Shown here: positions 17,665 to 26,354 of the stretch, one piece after another
Position numbering within the stretch: position 1 is the first letter of the stretch
How the letters are laid out: each line of letters opens with the position of its first letter
Assembly (NCBI RefSeq): GCF_009649745.1
Contig: NZ_WJNG01000006.1
Location: 101,347 to 165,346 of the forward strand
Reading direction: 5' to 3'
DNA length: 64,000 bases
Origin: Aquibacillus halophilus
Lineage (GTDB): Bacteria > Bacillota > Bacilli > Bacillales > Amphibacillaceae
Position numbers and translations under genes: made by a program
The notes under the pieces: generated by a model
The model's database searches: none
What the model was told of the DNA's origin: nothing
What the model saw: the letters and a program-made list of their open reading frames with translations, nothing else

Positions 17665-18123
17665 GTGAAAATAGGTATTGGTAGTGACCATAATGGATTT
17701 GAATTTAAAGAAGAGATTAAGAAGGTTGTAGAAGAACAGGGTCATGAAGTTGTCGATTTTGGTTGCCATTCTTGTGATGCGGTTGATTATCCAGACGTAG
17801 CATTTGAAGTTGCGGAGGCAATAAGCAATGAAAAAATCGAACGAGGTATTTTAATTTGTGGAACTGGGATTGGTGTTGCAATTGCAGCTTGCAAGTATCC
17901 TGGAATTCGAGCAGCACTTACTCATGATACTTATTCAGCAGAGAGAGCTCAATTAAGTAATAATGCGCAAATTATTACTATGGGTGCACAAATCATTGGT
18001 GTAGAAGTTGGGAAAAAGGTTGTTGAGGCGTACTTGAATTCTCAATGGGCAAGTGGATCAGAACGCAAGGTTAATAAAATTATTGAGAAGGAAAAGGAAT
18101 TTATTAATAAAATAAATGATTAA
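17665..18123 (+). CDS. rpiB: RpiB/LacAB family sugar-phosphate isomerase
   Basis: About 152 residues from GTG 17665; a TTG at 17656 is only one base after the aaagggg box. Family motifs are [14 protein letters not shown] at the N-terminus (active-site Asp/His), [18 protein letters not shown], and the anion hole region [23 protein letters not shown] near 65-90. The enzyme interconverts aldose and ketose phosphates: ribose-5-phosphate, or related substrates such as tetrulose phosphates in catabolic clusters. The gene lies next to a DeoR repressor and a DhaK/DhaL/TIM-barrel operon, which points to a catabolic rather than housekeeping role. A terminator follows. Confidence 0.88.
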   Translation: MKIGIGSDHNGFEFKEEIKKVVEEQGHEVVDFGCHSCDAVDYPDVAFEVAEAISNEKIERGILICGTGIGVAIAACKYPGIRAALTHDTYSAERAQLSNNAQIITMGAQIIGVEVGKKVVEAYLNSQWASGSERKVNKIIEKEKEFINKIND

Positions 18124-18186
18124 GGGAAAAATTTAGTAGACATAAGTATTTACTAATGCTTATCAATTTGTTGCAGAAATAAATAA

Positions 18187-18235
18187 AATCAAGCTTCCAC
18201 GAGTAATTAAAGTAATGGAGGCTTGATTTTTGTTT
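18187..18235. terminator. Bidirectional terminator between rpiB and the DeoR gene
   Basis: aatcaagc-t-tcca pairs with tgga-g-gcttgatt and is followed by T residues on the plus side and preceded by an A-rich stretch serving the minus-strand gene. Confidence 0.8.
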
Positions 18236-18259
18236 CTATATTATTTAATTAATGATTAA

Positions 18260-19036
18260 TTAGGAAGAGGCATCAATTATAGTGATGTTTTTTGTAGTAG
18301 AGAGTTCAGTATATATACTATCCTCTAATTTTGTATCAGTTATAATAGTATTAATTTGATTGGTTTTCGCAAATATTGCACTTGAAATCGTGCCAATCTT
18401 AGTATGGTCAATTAAAGCAATAATAGCTTTTGATTTTTTAATTAGTTCTCTCTTTAGCTGTACTTCGTATAAATTGAAGTCGGTAAGTCCTGCGTCAGGT
18501 GTGAATCCGCTGGCGGATACAAACATCAAATCAATGTTCACTTGTTCGAGGATGCCTAAGCCCAATGTACCTTCTAGGGACGATGAACCTTTTGTCAACA
18601 TTCCTCCAAGTAAAATAACTGTAATATTAGGATTTTCATTTAATTCTAATGCTGTTTTTACGCCACTAGTTATAACTGTTAAACGGATTGGTTTTTGTTT
18701 TAAAAGATATGCCAACTCCATTGTAGTTGAGCTCGCATCTAGGAGGATGCATTGCTTTTCTTCTATAATTTCTAATGCTTTTTCAGCAATTAGTTTTTTT
18801 TCCTTTTGATTTCTCTTTGCGCGGGCAGAATAACTTGTTTCATTATTTGTGTCATTAAGTACCGCACCGCCATGTGTTCTAGTTAAAAGGCCTTCTTCTT
18901 CCATTTGATTAAGATCTGATCGTAAAGTGGCTTCTGATACTCCAATATTTGCCGCTAGATCTTTAACAGTTAATCGTTGTTTGTCTTGTAAGAGATGCAT
19001 AATTTGATTTCTTCTTTCCGTAACAAACATTTTCAT
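18260..19036 (-). CDS. DeoR family transcriptional repressor
   Basis: About 258 residues. The frame is open to ATG 19054, but family members usually begin near MKMFVTERR, so ATG 19036 is preferred; no start has an ideal ribosome binding site. The winged-helix N-terminus shows LTVKDLAANIGVSEATLRSD and GLLTRTHGGAVL, the DeoR signature. The C-terminal sugar-phosphate sensor domain has LDASSTTMELAYLL, LLGGML and DHTKIG. It is divergent from the TIM-barrel/DhaK/DhaL operon and convergent to rpiB, so it most likely represses that operon until a phosphorylated intermediate binds. Confidence 0.9.
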   Translation of the reverse strand: MKMFVTERRNQIMHLLQDKQRLTVKDLAANIGVSEATLRSDLNQMEEEGLLTRTHGGAVLNDTNNETSYSARAKRNQKEKKLIAEKALEIIEEKQCILLDASSTTMELAYLLKQKPIRLTVITSGVKTALELNENPNITVILLGGMLTKGSSSLEGTLGLGILEQVNIDLMFVSASGFTPDAGLTDFNLYEVQLKRELIKKSKAIIALIDHTKIGTISSAIFAKTNQINTIITDTKLEDSIYTELSTTKNITIIDASS

Positions 19037-19205
19037 TGACTGGCACATCCTCATAAATAAAAGTTTATCCTTAATATAAGATAAAAATATGTCATTAGCA
19101 ACAAAAATTTGTGGGAAATCTTTACTTTTTATTTATAATATTCATCCAATTTTTATTATTTGTATTCAATTTTTTTCGATTTTCTTGTGTATTCGAAATA
19201 GATAA

Positions 19206-19233
19206 TTGACAAAATGCAACCAAATGATAAAAT
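19206..19233 (+). promoter_or_regulatory. Sigma-A-like promoter of the isomerase/dhaKL operon
   Basis: TTGACA at 19206-19211 and TAAAAT at 19228-19233 are 16 bases apart. Three copies of a tcgaaat/tcgattt-like word surround it (near 19168, 19193 and 19253), possible DeoR operator half-sites. The promoter is inferred from sequence only. Confidence 0.6.
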
Positions 19234-19264
19234 TAGTAATGTATAAATTTGGTCGAAATTACTA

Positions 19265-19279
19265 TTGGAAGCGTTTGTA
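19265..19279 (+). promoter_or_regulatory. Probable cre box before the isomerase/dhaKL operon
   Basis: TTGGAAGCGTTTGTA matches the cre consensus at 14 of 15 positions. It lies downstream of the predicted promoter and 28 bp before the first start codon, a position suited to CcpA roadblock repression. Confidence 0.55.
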
Positions 19280-19306
19280 TTTGTAAGAAAACTAGGAGGA
19301 TAAAAC

Positions 19307-20122
19307 ATGACAATTAAATTTGGGTGTCAAGGATCAACTTGGGTTTTAGACTATGATATTGAAGCAGATATGTTAGATCAAATAATGGATAACATCTATG
19401 ATGGTGGTTTTAAAGGCCTTGATATGCAGGTCACTTTATTGGGGAAATACAAGAGTTCACCTGAACGTCTAAAAGAAGAATTGGATAAAAGAGGGTTGGA
19501 GTTAGCTGCCTTAACTTTACCATTTAGTTTCGAAGGTGGTAGGGAATCCTCAAAAGAAAGAGAAATGGCAGATTTCTATTTAAATTACTTAAAAAAATTC
19601 CCTGGTGCTAAGATGAATGTACCTTCAAGAGTGGGACAAAACCGAGACAATTTATTGCAAAGGCAAAAAGAAATAATTAAAGGTGCAAACGAACTTGGAA
19701 AACGAGCGCATGATAACGGAATTATTACCTCGCTCCACCCAATTTCATATAAAACTTCTTATTGGAGATTTAGAGAAGACTATGAACTGCTTCTTGATGG
19801 ATTAGATCCTAAATATATGGGATACACACCTGATGTGGGGCATATTATTTTTGGTGGAATGGATCCGGTTGAGATTATAAAAGAGTATTTACCTCTCATC
19901 AAACATGTTCACTTTAAAGATGCGACAGCAAATTGTGAGTGGAAGAAGATGGGTGAAGGAGATATCGATTTCCAAGGATGTGTACAGACTCTTGTTGACG
20001 GTGGTTATCGTGGCTGGATTATGGTGGAAGAAGAAACTCCAGAAGCTCAATCCAACACAGAACATGTGATTAAAGAAATTGGTAAGTATGTAGATGAAAA
20101 TTTAAAACCAATTATTAAATGA
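19307..20122 (+). CDS. TIM-barrel sugar isomerase/epimerase (AP-endonuclease-2 family)
   Basis: A 271-residue xylose-isomerase-like TIM barrel. The pattern of metal-binding acids is visible: HPISYKTSYWR (His near 147), TPDVGHIIFGG (Asp-His near 178), HVHFKDA (His near 205) and a late Glu in VEEETPE. The ATG follows a good aggagg. Members of this family isomerise or epimerise sugars and sugar phosphates, including hydroxypyruvate isomerase and tetrulose-phosphate isomerases. It is the first gene of an operon with DhaK and DhaL, so a phosphorylated triose or tetrose product is a reasonable inference. The substrate is unproven. Confidence 0.8.
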   Translation: MTIKFGCQGSTWVLDYDIEADMLDQIMDNIYDGGFKGLDMQVTLLGKYKSSPERLKEELDKRGLELAALTLPFSFEGGRESSKEREMADFYLNYLKKFPGAKMNVPSRVGQNRDNLLQRQKEIIKGANELGKRAHDNGIITSLHPISYKTSYWRFREDYELLLDGLDPKYMGYTPDVGHIIFGGMDPVEIIKEYLPLIKHVHFKDATANCEWKKMGEGDIDFQGCVQTLVDGGYRGWIMVEEETPEAQSNTEHVIKEIGKYVDENLKPIIK

Positions 20123-20158
20123 GTAAATACATCAAATTTTAATGAAGGAGTGTATTGA

Positions 20159-21160
20159 TTGAAAAAGCTAATTAATAACCCTGAAAATGTAGTGGAAGAA
20201 ATGATTGATGGTTATGTTAAAGCTCACCCATCTTATGTAAGGCGCTTAGCAGAAAATGATCGATCATTAGTTTCTTCTATGGAAACTAAAGTAGATAAAG
20301 TCGGTATTTTAATTGGAGGCGGTTCAGGTCATGAGCCTGCTTTTATGGGATATGTTGGGGCCGGTATGGCTGATGGTGTTGCTGTTGGTAATATTTTTGC
20401 ATCACCACCACCAGCACCAATTTTAGAAGTGACAAAAGCAATAAATAAGGGTGCGGGTGTCCTCTATCTATACGGTAATTATGCAGGAGATGTAATGAAC
20501 TTCGGTATGGCAGCAGATTTGGCGGAAATGGAAGAAATTCAAGTTGAAATGGTACTTGCTTCTGATGATGTGGCATCTGCACCTAAAGAGGAAAAGGACA
20601 GAAGACGTGGAATCGCCGGGGAATTTTTTGTTTATAAAACAGCAGGTGCGGCAGCAGATTTTGGTTATAAATTAGAAGAGGTTGCTAGAGTAGCTAGGCA
20701 AACAAATGAAAACACTCGTTCTATGGGTGTTGGTTTAAGCCCATGTTCTTTACCGCAAACTGGTGAACCTAGTTTTGAACTAGGCGAAAATGAAATGGAA
20801 GTGGGTCTAGGACACCACGGCGAACCAGGAATTAGAAAAGCACAAATTGAATCAGCAGATAAAGTCGCTGATGAATTATTAGCGAATATTTTTGGAGATA
20901 TGACCTTGAATAAAGGTGATGATGTAGCCGTTCTTGTAAATGGTTTGGGTTCAACGCCACGCATGGAACTTTACATTATGTTTAGAAGGGTTGAGCAAGT
21001 CTTAAAGGAAAAGGGAATCAACATTTATCGTTCTTATGTTGGTGACTACATTACATCACTCGAAATGGGTGGATGCTCAATAACGCTCACGAAATTGGAC
21101 GATGAATTAAAAAAAATGATTGATCATCCTGTAGACTGTCCTATGTTCGTTCAGAAATAA
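20159..21160 (+). CDS. dhaK: DhaK-type kinase subunit (dihydroxyacetone or related ketose kinase)
   Basis: 333 residues from TTG 20159, 8 bases after gaaggag. It has the DhaK substrate-domain motifs: ILIGGGSGHEPAFMGYVG near 50, GVLYLYGNYAGDVMNF near 100, and GLGHHGEPGI near 220, whose second His is the residue that covalently holds the ketose in DhaK. Where characterised DhaK commonly reads GIHGEPG, this one has HHGEPG. It works with DhaL (next gene, 11 bp downstream). No PTS subunit DhaM is present in the window, so the phosphate donor may be ATP or a distant DhaM. The context also allows erythrulose-type substrates. Confidence 0.88.
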   Translation: MKKLINNPENVVEEMIDGYVKAHPSYVRRLAENDRSLVSSMETKVDKVGILIGGGSGHEPAFMGYVGAGMADGVAVGNIFASPPPAPILEVTKAINKGAGVLYLYGNYAGDVMNFGMAADLAEMEEIQVEMVLASDDVASAPKEEKDRRRGIAGEFFVYKTAGAAADFGYKLEEVARVARQTNENTRSMGVGLSPCSLPQTGEPSFELGENEMEVGLGHHGEPGIRKAQIESADKVADELLANIFGDMTLNKGDDVAVLVNGLGSTPRMELYIMFRRVEQVLKEKGINIYRSYVGDYITSLEMGGCSITLTKLDDELKKMIDHPVDCPMFVQK

Positions 21161-21171
21161 GGGGGATAAAA

Positions 21172-21813
21172 ATGGATTTTACAGCAAAAGACCTTATTAA
21201 TTATTTTAAACAAGTGGTTGAAGTAATGGAGACTGAAAAAGACTACCTTTGTGAACTTGATCGTAAACTCGGTGATGGAGATCACGGGGTGACTATGTCA
21301 ATCGGTTGGCAAGCAGTTAACAAAAAATTAATGAATGAATTAGAAAATGAAACAGACTGTGGAAAAATAAGTGCTGATGTAGGGATGACATTTTTGAATG
21401 CAGTAGGTTCTTCTGTTGGACCGTTGTACGCAACAGGGTTTATAAAAGGAGCCAAAATCATTAAAGGTAAATCTACCCTTAATGATTCAGACCTTGCTGA
21501 ATTTTGGATTGCCTTTGCTAACGGTATTAAAGAACGAGGGAAAGCAGAAGTGGGAGATAAAACGATTGTTGATACACTAGATCCTGCAGCAAAAGCACTA
21601 GAAAAAAGTTTCGCTGAATCACAAGATTTTTTAAGTGCATTTAATGAAGCAGTTAAAGCTGGTGAAGAAGGCATGAAATCTACTAAAGATCTTATTTCTA
21701 AATTAGGTCGTTCAAGCCGTTTGGGTGAGAGGTCAAAGGGTGCACAAGATCCAGGAGCTACTTCTGCCTACTTAATGTTATCGACGTTTCTTAAAGTTGC
21801 AAAAGCTTCTTAA
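21172..21813 (+). CDS. dhaL: DhaL-type nucleotide-binding kinase subunit
   Basis: 213 residues, normal for DhaL. The ADP/Mg-binding signature DRKLGDGDHGVTM is near residues 29-41, with conserved Asp residues that chelate magnesium. VGSSVGPLYATGFIKGA near 80 and GRSSRLGERSKGAQDPGATS near 185 complete the family pattern. It lies 11 bp behind dhaK behind an agggggat box, so the two are translated together. DhaL carries the nucleotide that phosphorylates the ketose held by DhaK. A stem-loop follows. Confidence 0.9.
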   Translation: MDFTAKDLINYFKQVVEVMETEKDYLCELDRKLGDGDHGVTMSIGWQAVNKKLMNELENETDCGKISADVGMTFLNAVGSSVGPLYATGFIKGAKIIKGKSTLNDSDLAEFWIAFANGIKERGKAEVGDKTIVDTLDPAAKALEKSFAESQDFLSAFNEAVKAGEEGMKSTKDLISKLGRSSRLGERSKGAQDPGATSAYLMLSTFLKVAKAS

Positions 21814-21825
21814 AATGTAAGTTAC

Positions 21826-21861
21826 TATACACCTATTGCCGCGTCTGGTGATAGGTGTATA
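21826..21861 (+). terminator. Stem-loop after dhaL
   Basis: tatacacctat pairs perfectly with ataggtgtata across a 14-base loop. The downstream T-tract is poor, so termination may be partial, allowing some read-through to the dehydrogenase gene at 21999. Confidence 0.55.
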
Positions 21862-21998
21862 TCAATTTAAAGTTATTAATTAATAATCCATCTCTAACTC
21901 TTCCTCATATTCCTAAAGTTATAGTTCCCCCGAGCTTAAGAAAGTTTTAGAGTATGGAAGGTTTAAAAATTCAAATAGGAGTTAGGGCGTGATTAGAA

Positions 21999-22982
21999 AT
22001 GAAACCGAAAGTGTTTATTTCAGAACCGGTACCCCAAGAAGTTGAAGAGTATATCAGTAAATTTTGTGACTATAAGATTTGGAAAGAAAAATACCCAATT
22101 CCAAAAGAAATTTTATACAAAGAAACAAAAGATATTGATGGTTTAATGACTCCGAAGGGAGTGATTACCGAGGAGTTCCTCGAAAACTCACCTAACCTAA
22201 AAATTGTAAGTAATATTGCAGTGGGATATGAAGCTTTTGATATAAAAGCAATGAAAGAAAGAAAAGTATTAGGTACTCATACACCTTATGTACTTGATGA
22301 AACAGTAGCAGACTTAGCGTTTGGTCTCATCCTAATGACAGCTAGAAAGTTGGGTGAATTAGATCAATATGTTAAGAGTGGCAAGTGGCATAAGTCGGAT
22401 AATCAGAAGTTCCTTGGACAGGATGTACATCATTCAACCTTGGGTATGATAGGGATGGGGCGGATTGGTGAGAAAGTAGCAAGACGTGCTACCTTTGGGT
22501 TCAACATGAATGTTCTCTACCATACTAGAAATCGACGTCCTCAACTCGAGGAGTCTTATGGTATCAAATATAGTAATATAGAGTCCCTTCTAGAAAACTC
22601 TGATTTTGTTTTATTAATGTTGCCGCTTACAGATGCTACATATCAGTTGATTGGACAAGAACAATTTAAACTAATGAAACAAAGTGCATTCTTTATTAAC
22701 TGTTCACGAGGTAAAATTGTGGATGAAAAGGCTTTGATTCATGCCCTTGAAACTAAAGAAATAAGCGGAGCAGGGCTAGACGTATTTGAAGTAGAACCTG
22801 TTGATAAGGATAACCCCTTATTGAAGATGCAAAATGTTGTGACGTTACCTCATATTGGATCTGCTACAGAAAAAACTCGATTTAACATGGTGATGAAAGC
22901 TGCAGAGAATTTGGTTGCAGGTGTTACTAATCAGGTTCCACCTGATGTCGTTGACGAATTACGAGAATTATTAGAAAATTAA
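21999..22982 (+). CDS. D-isomer-specific 2-hydroxyacid dehydrogenase (glyoxylate/hydroxypyruvate reductase type)
   Basis: 327 residues. The NAD(P)-binding motif GMIGMGRIGEKVARRATFGF is near residue 150. The catalytic triad of the family is visible: Arg in NCSRGKIVDE, Glu in GLDVFEVEPVD and His in LPHIGSATEKTR. It reduces a 2-keto acid such as glyoxylate, hydroxypyruvate or 2-ketogluconate to the D-hydroxyacid. It lies downstream of dhaL and may be in the same regulon. A GarR-type reductase is convergent, so hydroxypyruvate or tartronate semialdehyde chemistry is plausible for the locus. Confidence 0.88.
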   Translation: MKPKVFISEPVPQEVEEYISKFCDYKIWKEKYPIPKEILYKETKDIDGLMTPKGVITEEFLENSPNLKIVSNIAVGYEAFDIKAMKERKVLGTHTPYVLDETVADLAFGLILMTARKLGELDQYVKSGKWHKSDNQKFLGQDVHHSTLGMIGMGRIGEKVARRATFGFNMNVLYHTRNRRPQLEESYGIKYSNIESLLENSDFVLLMLPLTDATYQLIGQEQFKLMKQSAFFINCSRGKIVDEKALIHALETKEISGAGLDVFEVEPVDKDNPLLKMQNVVTLPHIGSATEKTRFNMVMKAAENLVAGVTNQVPPDVVDELRELLEN

Positions 22983-23017
22983 GCTATAAAGAGATAAATG
23001 GATTTTAGACCACACAT

Positions 23018-23073
23018 AACGATATCTGCTCTTGAGTCTAGTTTTACTAGACAATGGATAGGTATCGTTTTTT
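23018..23073 (+). terminator. Terminator of the 2-hydroxyacid dehydrogenase gene
   Basis: Outer arms aacgatatc and ggtatcgtt enclose an inner hairpin gtctag-ttttacta-gac, followed by six T residues. Confidence 0.75.
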
Positions 23074-23398
23074 GCTTTTAAGTTAATAGTTAAATCGATA
23101 CTTATCCTCTATCCAATCCCAATATACCATCCATTTAATACATTTAACTGGATATTTTTAGTTAGAAGGGCTTTCCATTTTATGGTATTTATTTTTTGAT
23201 TTTTTCAAATAGATTTTTATTATTTTCTTTTTCCTTTCACTTTGTAAAATAGCCTTTCCTTCCAAATTACTAATGTTTCGTTTAGTACTAACGCGTTAGA
23301 AGTGCAATGTGGAGCAATAAATTTCCTTTCAGAATTTTACCAACTAATTCATAGTGTGTTTAGCGCAATATAACGGTTAGCTGTTGAAAATTATATTA
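23074..23398. other. Intergenic region, nothing recognised
   Basis: 325 bp of AT-rich sequence between convergent genes. I see no reading frame with a ribosome binding site and no strong hairpin until the terminator at 23399. Confidence 0.5.
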
Positions 23399-23430
23399 AA
23401 AACGCCGCACAGATGCTGTGCGGCGTTTTA
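23399..23430. terminator. Bidirectional terminator for the GarR-like gene
   Basis: aaacgccgcac and gtgcggcgttt form an 11-bp GC-rich perfect stem with a 7-base loop, flanked by A and T tracts, 15 bp past the stop of the minus-strand gene. Confidence 0.92.
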
Positions 23431-23444
23431 CTTGCGAGGATAAC

Positions 23445-24341
23445 TTACAGTTTGCCACCTTTTGGTGTTTGGTGATTGGCCATTTTCTCGAAAAAATCAA
23501 TAATAAAGGAATGGTCTTTCATACCATTACCATTGGCTATTTCGGAACTGAAAATTTCCTTTACAAGATTTGTAACTGGTAATGGAACGCCAATTGCATT
23601 TGCTGACGATTGTACATTTCCTAAGTCTTTATAGTTAATTTCGATTCGACCACCAGGTTCGAAGTTTCTATCAATGATTTGAGGCATTTTAGCTTCCATA
23701 ACAGCACTACCTGCTAAACCTCCACTGATTGCCTCATACATTTTGTTTAAATCAATACCCGATTTACTTGCAAAGACACTAGCTTCTGATAGTGCCGCAA
23801 GGTTTATACTCACGATAATTTGATTTGCTAATTTAGTTGCAGATCCAGCACCTACATCTCCTACATGAACGATATTTCCACCCATGGATTCAAATAATGG
23901 TAATACTTGATTATAGTGTTCGTCACTTCCACCAGCCATGATGGAAAGCTTTCCTTCAATTGCCATTGGCTCACCGCCACTAACTGGGGCATCGATAAAT
24001 GACATATTATACTCTTGTAGTCTGGCCGCAAAAGACTTTGAATCCTCAGGTGAAATAGAACTCATGTCAACAATAATGGTGTTTGGCTGACCGTTTTTGG
24101 CTAGACCGTCATCGCCAAAGAGTACTTGGGAAACATGTTTTGCTGCTGGAAGCATGGTAAAGATGACATTGCAATTTTCTGCGATTTCTTTATTTGAACT
24201 ACAGGCATGTCCTCCTTGATCCACCAACTCATTAACTGCCTTTTCGTTTAAATCAAATAAATAAGTTTCAAATCCATCTTTAATTAAATGACCGGCCATC
24301 GGCTTTCCCATAATTCCTAATCCTACAAACCCAATTTTCAT
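23445..24341 (-). CDS. Tartronate semialdehyde reductase/3-hydroxyisobutyrate dehydrogenase family (GarR-like)
   Basis: 298 residues. The Rossmann motif VGLGIMGKPMAGHLIKDGF opens the protein. FIDAPVSGGEPMAIEGKLSI near 115 is the substrate-binding signature, and the catalytic Lys lies in GAGSATKLANQIIV near 170. These features fit beta-hydroxyacid dehydrogenases, with GarR/GlxR (2-hydroxy-3-oxopropionate reductase) the closest by motif. It would reduce tartronate semialdehyde to D-glycerate with NAD(P)H, feeding glycerate kinase. It stands alone on the minus strand with a good terminator. Confidence 0.85.
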   Translation of the reverse strand: MKIGFVGLGIMGKPMAGHLIKDGFETYLFDLNEKAVNELVDQGGHACSSNKEIAENCNVIFTMLPAAKHVSQVLFGDDGLAKNGQPNTIIVDMSSISPEDSKSFAARLQEYNMSFIDAPVSGGEPMAIEGKLSIMAGGSDEHYNQVLPLFESMGGNIVHVGDVGAGSATKLANQIIVSINLAALSEASVFASKSGIDLNKMYEAISGGLAGSAVMEAKMPQIIDRNFEPGGRIEINYKDLGNVQSSANAIGVPLPVTNLVKEIFSSEIANGNGMKDHSFIIDFFEKMANHQTPKGGKL

Positions 24342-24620
24342 ATTTAATTACCTCCATGTATATATTTTCCTTTTTATATTACTTATTATTTCATTTTATA
24401 TTAAAATTGAAAAAGTGTACACCGATTTATATGTAAATCCAACAAATTCTGTTAAAATATTTAACTATATGAAAATAAAATATTGTTATATGAAAGTATA
24501 TGAAAAATATTGAAATAAAACATTTTTTTGTTTTTATATATTGAATAGCTATATACCAAGGTTTGTGCCGGTTAAAAAGTAAAAAAAAGGATTTTCAACA
24601 AATTTATATTTTTTAAAAAT

Positions 24621-24635
24621 AAAAAAGCGCTTACA
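24621..24635 (+). promoter_or_regulatory. Probable cre box 1 of the ABC importer operon
   Basis: aaaaaagcgcttaca matches the cre core (AAGCGCTTACA) but lacks the first TG, 13 of 15 positions. It lies 7 bp upstream of the -35 hexamer. Confidence 0.45.
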
Positions 24636-24642
24636 TTTTTTA

Positions 24643-24671
24643 TTGACAATTGAATAATTTAAATTTAAAAT
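24643..24671 (+). promoter_or_regulatory. Sigma-A promoter of the sugar ABC importer
   Basis: A perfect TTGACA (24643-24648) and TAAAAT (24666-24671) with a 17-base spacer. The leader to the ATG at 24932 is about 255 bases and includes a perfect cre at 24740-24754. The remainder of the 590-bp gap shows no other gene. Confidence 0.75.
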
Positions 24672-24739
24672 GAAAAGAAATAAAACTTAGTTTCCTAGAA
24701 TAGTATATTGAATACAGGGTAACTTTTTCATTTCGACAA

Positions 24740-24754
24740 TTGAAATCGCTTACA
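24740..24754 (+). promoter_or_regulatory. cre box 2 of the ABC importer operon
   Basis: TTGAAATCGCTTACA matches WTGNAANCGNWWNCA at every position and lies about 60 bp downstream of the predicted start of transcription, a roadblock position for CcpA. Confidence 0.7.
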
Positions 24755-24931
24755 TAATCCAGAAGACAAGTATTTTAATAATAGTTTTGGTTTCTATTAT
24801 TCCCTATCCATTAGTAATTAAAATTTTTTCAATATTTAAATTACTTAAATAAATATGAACAATTGAGAGGGGTGATAACTCGAAATTCTTTGTAATTACT
24901 TAGTCAACTAAAAAAAATAGGGGGTATTTTA

Positions 24932-26263
24932 ATGAAATTTAAGTTTTTGCTTCTACTATTGTTATCGTTATTTGTAATTGTTGGATGTAATCCTACCAAT
25001 ACGGATGTAAGTAGTGGTGGAGAAGACGACACTGAGACAGAAACAGAAACAGAAACAGAAACTGAAACTGGTGGAGATGACCCAGAAGAAGTTAATTTAC
25101 AACTATGGCATATTGAGGATGGTCCATCTGGAGAAGCAGTTCAAGCTGCAGTTGATCGATTTGAAGAAGCAAATCCTGGTGTATCAGTAGAAGTATCAAA
25201 ACAAGAAAACGATCCATATAAATCTAAATTAGTTGTTGCAATGGGTGGGGGAAATCCACCGGATGTATTCCACTCTTGGGGCGGAGGCTGGTTGGAGCAA
25301 TTCGTACAGGCTGGTCAGGTTAAGGAGATTACCAATGATATCGACCAAGATATTTATGTAGAGGCGGCTCTATCGGCATCTACTTATGATGGTAAAGTTT
25401 ATGGGGCGCCGGTAAGTATGGCTGTAGTTCCTGTTTTCTACAACAAAGAAATTTTCGAGGAATATAACTTAGAAGAACCTGAAACGTACGAAGATTTGTT
25501 GGCGATTGTTGAGACGCTAGATTCTAATGGAATAATTCCATTTTCACTTGCAAATCAATCTAAATGGACGGGTTCTTTCTATCTAATGTATCTCGCTGAA
25601 AGAATCGGTGGTCCTGACTTGTTTAGTGAAGCCTTTAATCGTACAGGTAGAGGATTCGATGATGAAGCTTATATTGAAGCGGGGCATAAGTTGCAAGAAT
25701 TAGTAAAAATGAATGCGTTTCCAGAAGGTGTAAACGGGATGAATTATGATACTGGTCAGTCAAGACAGTTGGTTTACTCTGGGAAAGCTGCAATGGAATT
25801 GATGGGTAACTGGTATGTGAACAATGTTAGAGAAGAAATGCCAGATTTTGAAGAAAAGCTTGGGTTCTTTTTAATGCCAGCCATTGAAGGTGGTCAAGGC
25901 GAGAAAAACCACGTTGTTGGAGGCGTTGCTCCAGTATTTTCTGTAGCAGAAACTAGTGACCATAAGGATCTCGCAACAGAACTAGTAAAGGAACTTGCTA
26001 GTGTAGCAACTGCAACAGACATGGCTAATAATGCAGGAGATGTTTCTGCTCTTATTGGTGTAGAATATAAAGATCCGTATGTTCAAGAAATTGCTGCGGT
26101 ACTTGAAAACTCTGAATTTATGCAAACGTACTATGATCAAACGCTTCCACCTGAATTAGCAACAGTTCACTTGGATACTACACAAGCTCTATTTGGACTC
26201 TCAATGACTCCAGAAGAAGCTATGGCTGAAGTTGAGGCTAAAGCAAAAGAGTTATTAGATTAA
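24932..26263 (+). CDS. Sugar ABC transporter substrate-binding lipoprotein
   Basis: 443 residues. A lipoprotein signal peptide ends in the lipobox VGC near residue 19, followed by an acidic Thr-Glu tandem repeat linker (about 34-48). The mature part is a family-1 extracellular solute-binding protein: NLQLWHIEDGPSGEAVQAAV, NPPDVFHSWGGGWLEQF, and GKVYGAPVSM. Two permease genes follow, and no ATPase is present, as is usual for Bacillus oligosaccharide importers that share MsmX. With a GH43 xylosidase directly downstream, xylo-oligosaccharides are the likely ligand, but this is inferred from context. Confidence 0.9.
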   Translation: MKFKFLLLLLLSLFVIVGCNPTNTDVSSGGEDDTETETETETETETGGDDPEEVNLQLWHIEDGPSGEAVQAAVDRFEEANPGVSVEVSKQENDPYKSKLVVAMGGGNPPDVFHSWGGGWLEQFVQAGQVKEITNDIDQDIYVEAALSASTYDGKVYGAPVSMAVVPVFYNKEIFEEYNLEEPETYEDLLAIVETLDSNGIIPFSLANQSKWTGSFYLMYLAERIGGPDLFSEAFNRTGRGFDDEAYIEAGHKLQELVKMNAFPEGVNGMNYDTGQSRQLVYSGKAAMELMGNWYVNNVREEMPDFEEKLGFFLMPAIEGGQGEKNHVVGGVAPVFSVAETSDHKDLATELVKELASVATATDMANNAGDVSALIGVEYKDPYVQEIAAVLENSEFMQTYYDQTLPPELATVHLDTTQALFGLSMTPEEAMAEVEAKAKELLD

Positions 26264-26294
26264 TCATTGGAAGTCTAATTTAAAAAAAGTCAAG

Positions 26295-26334
26295 GAAAAC
26301 TACATTAGGTGACGGAACTTAATGTAGTTTTCTC
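26295..26334 (+). terminator. Intercistronic stem-loop between binding protein and permeases
   Basis: gaaaactacatta and taatgtagttttc pair perfectly (13 bp) across a 12-base loop, with a weak T-rich tail. Such hairpins behind binding-protein genes usually stabilise or partly terminate the message so the binding protein is made in excess. Confidence 0.65.
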
Positions 26335-26354
26335 ATTATAATTGGGGTGAGATT

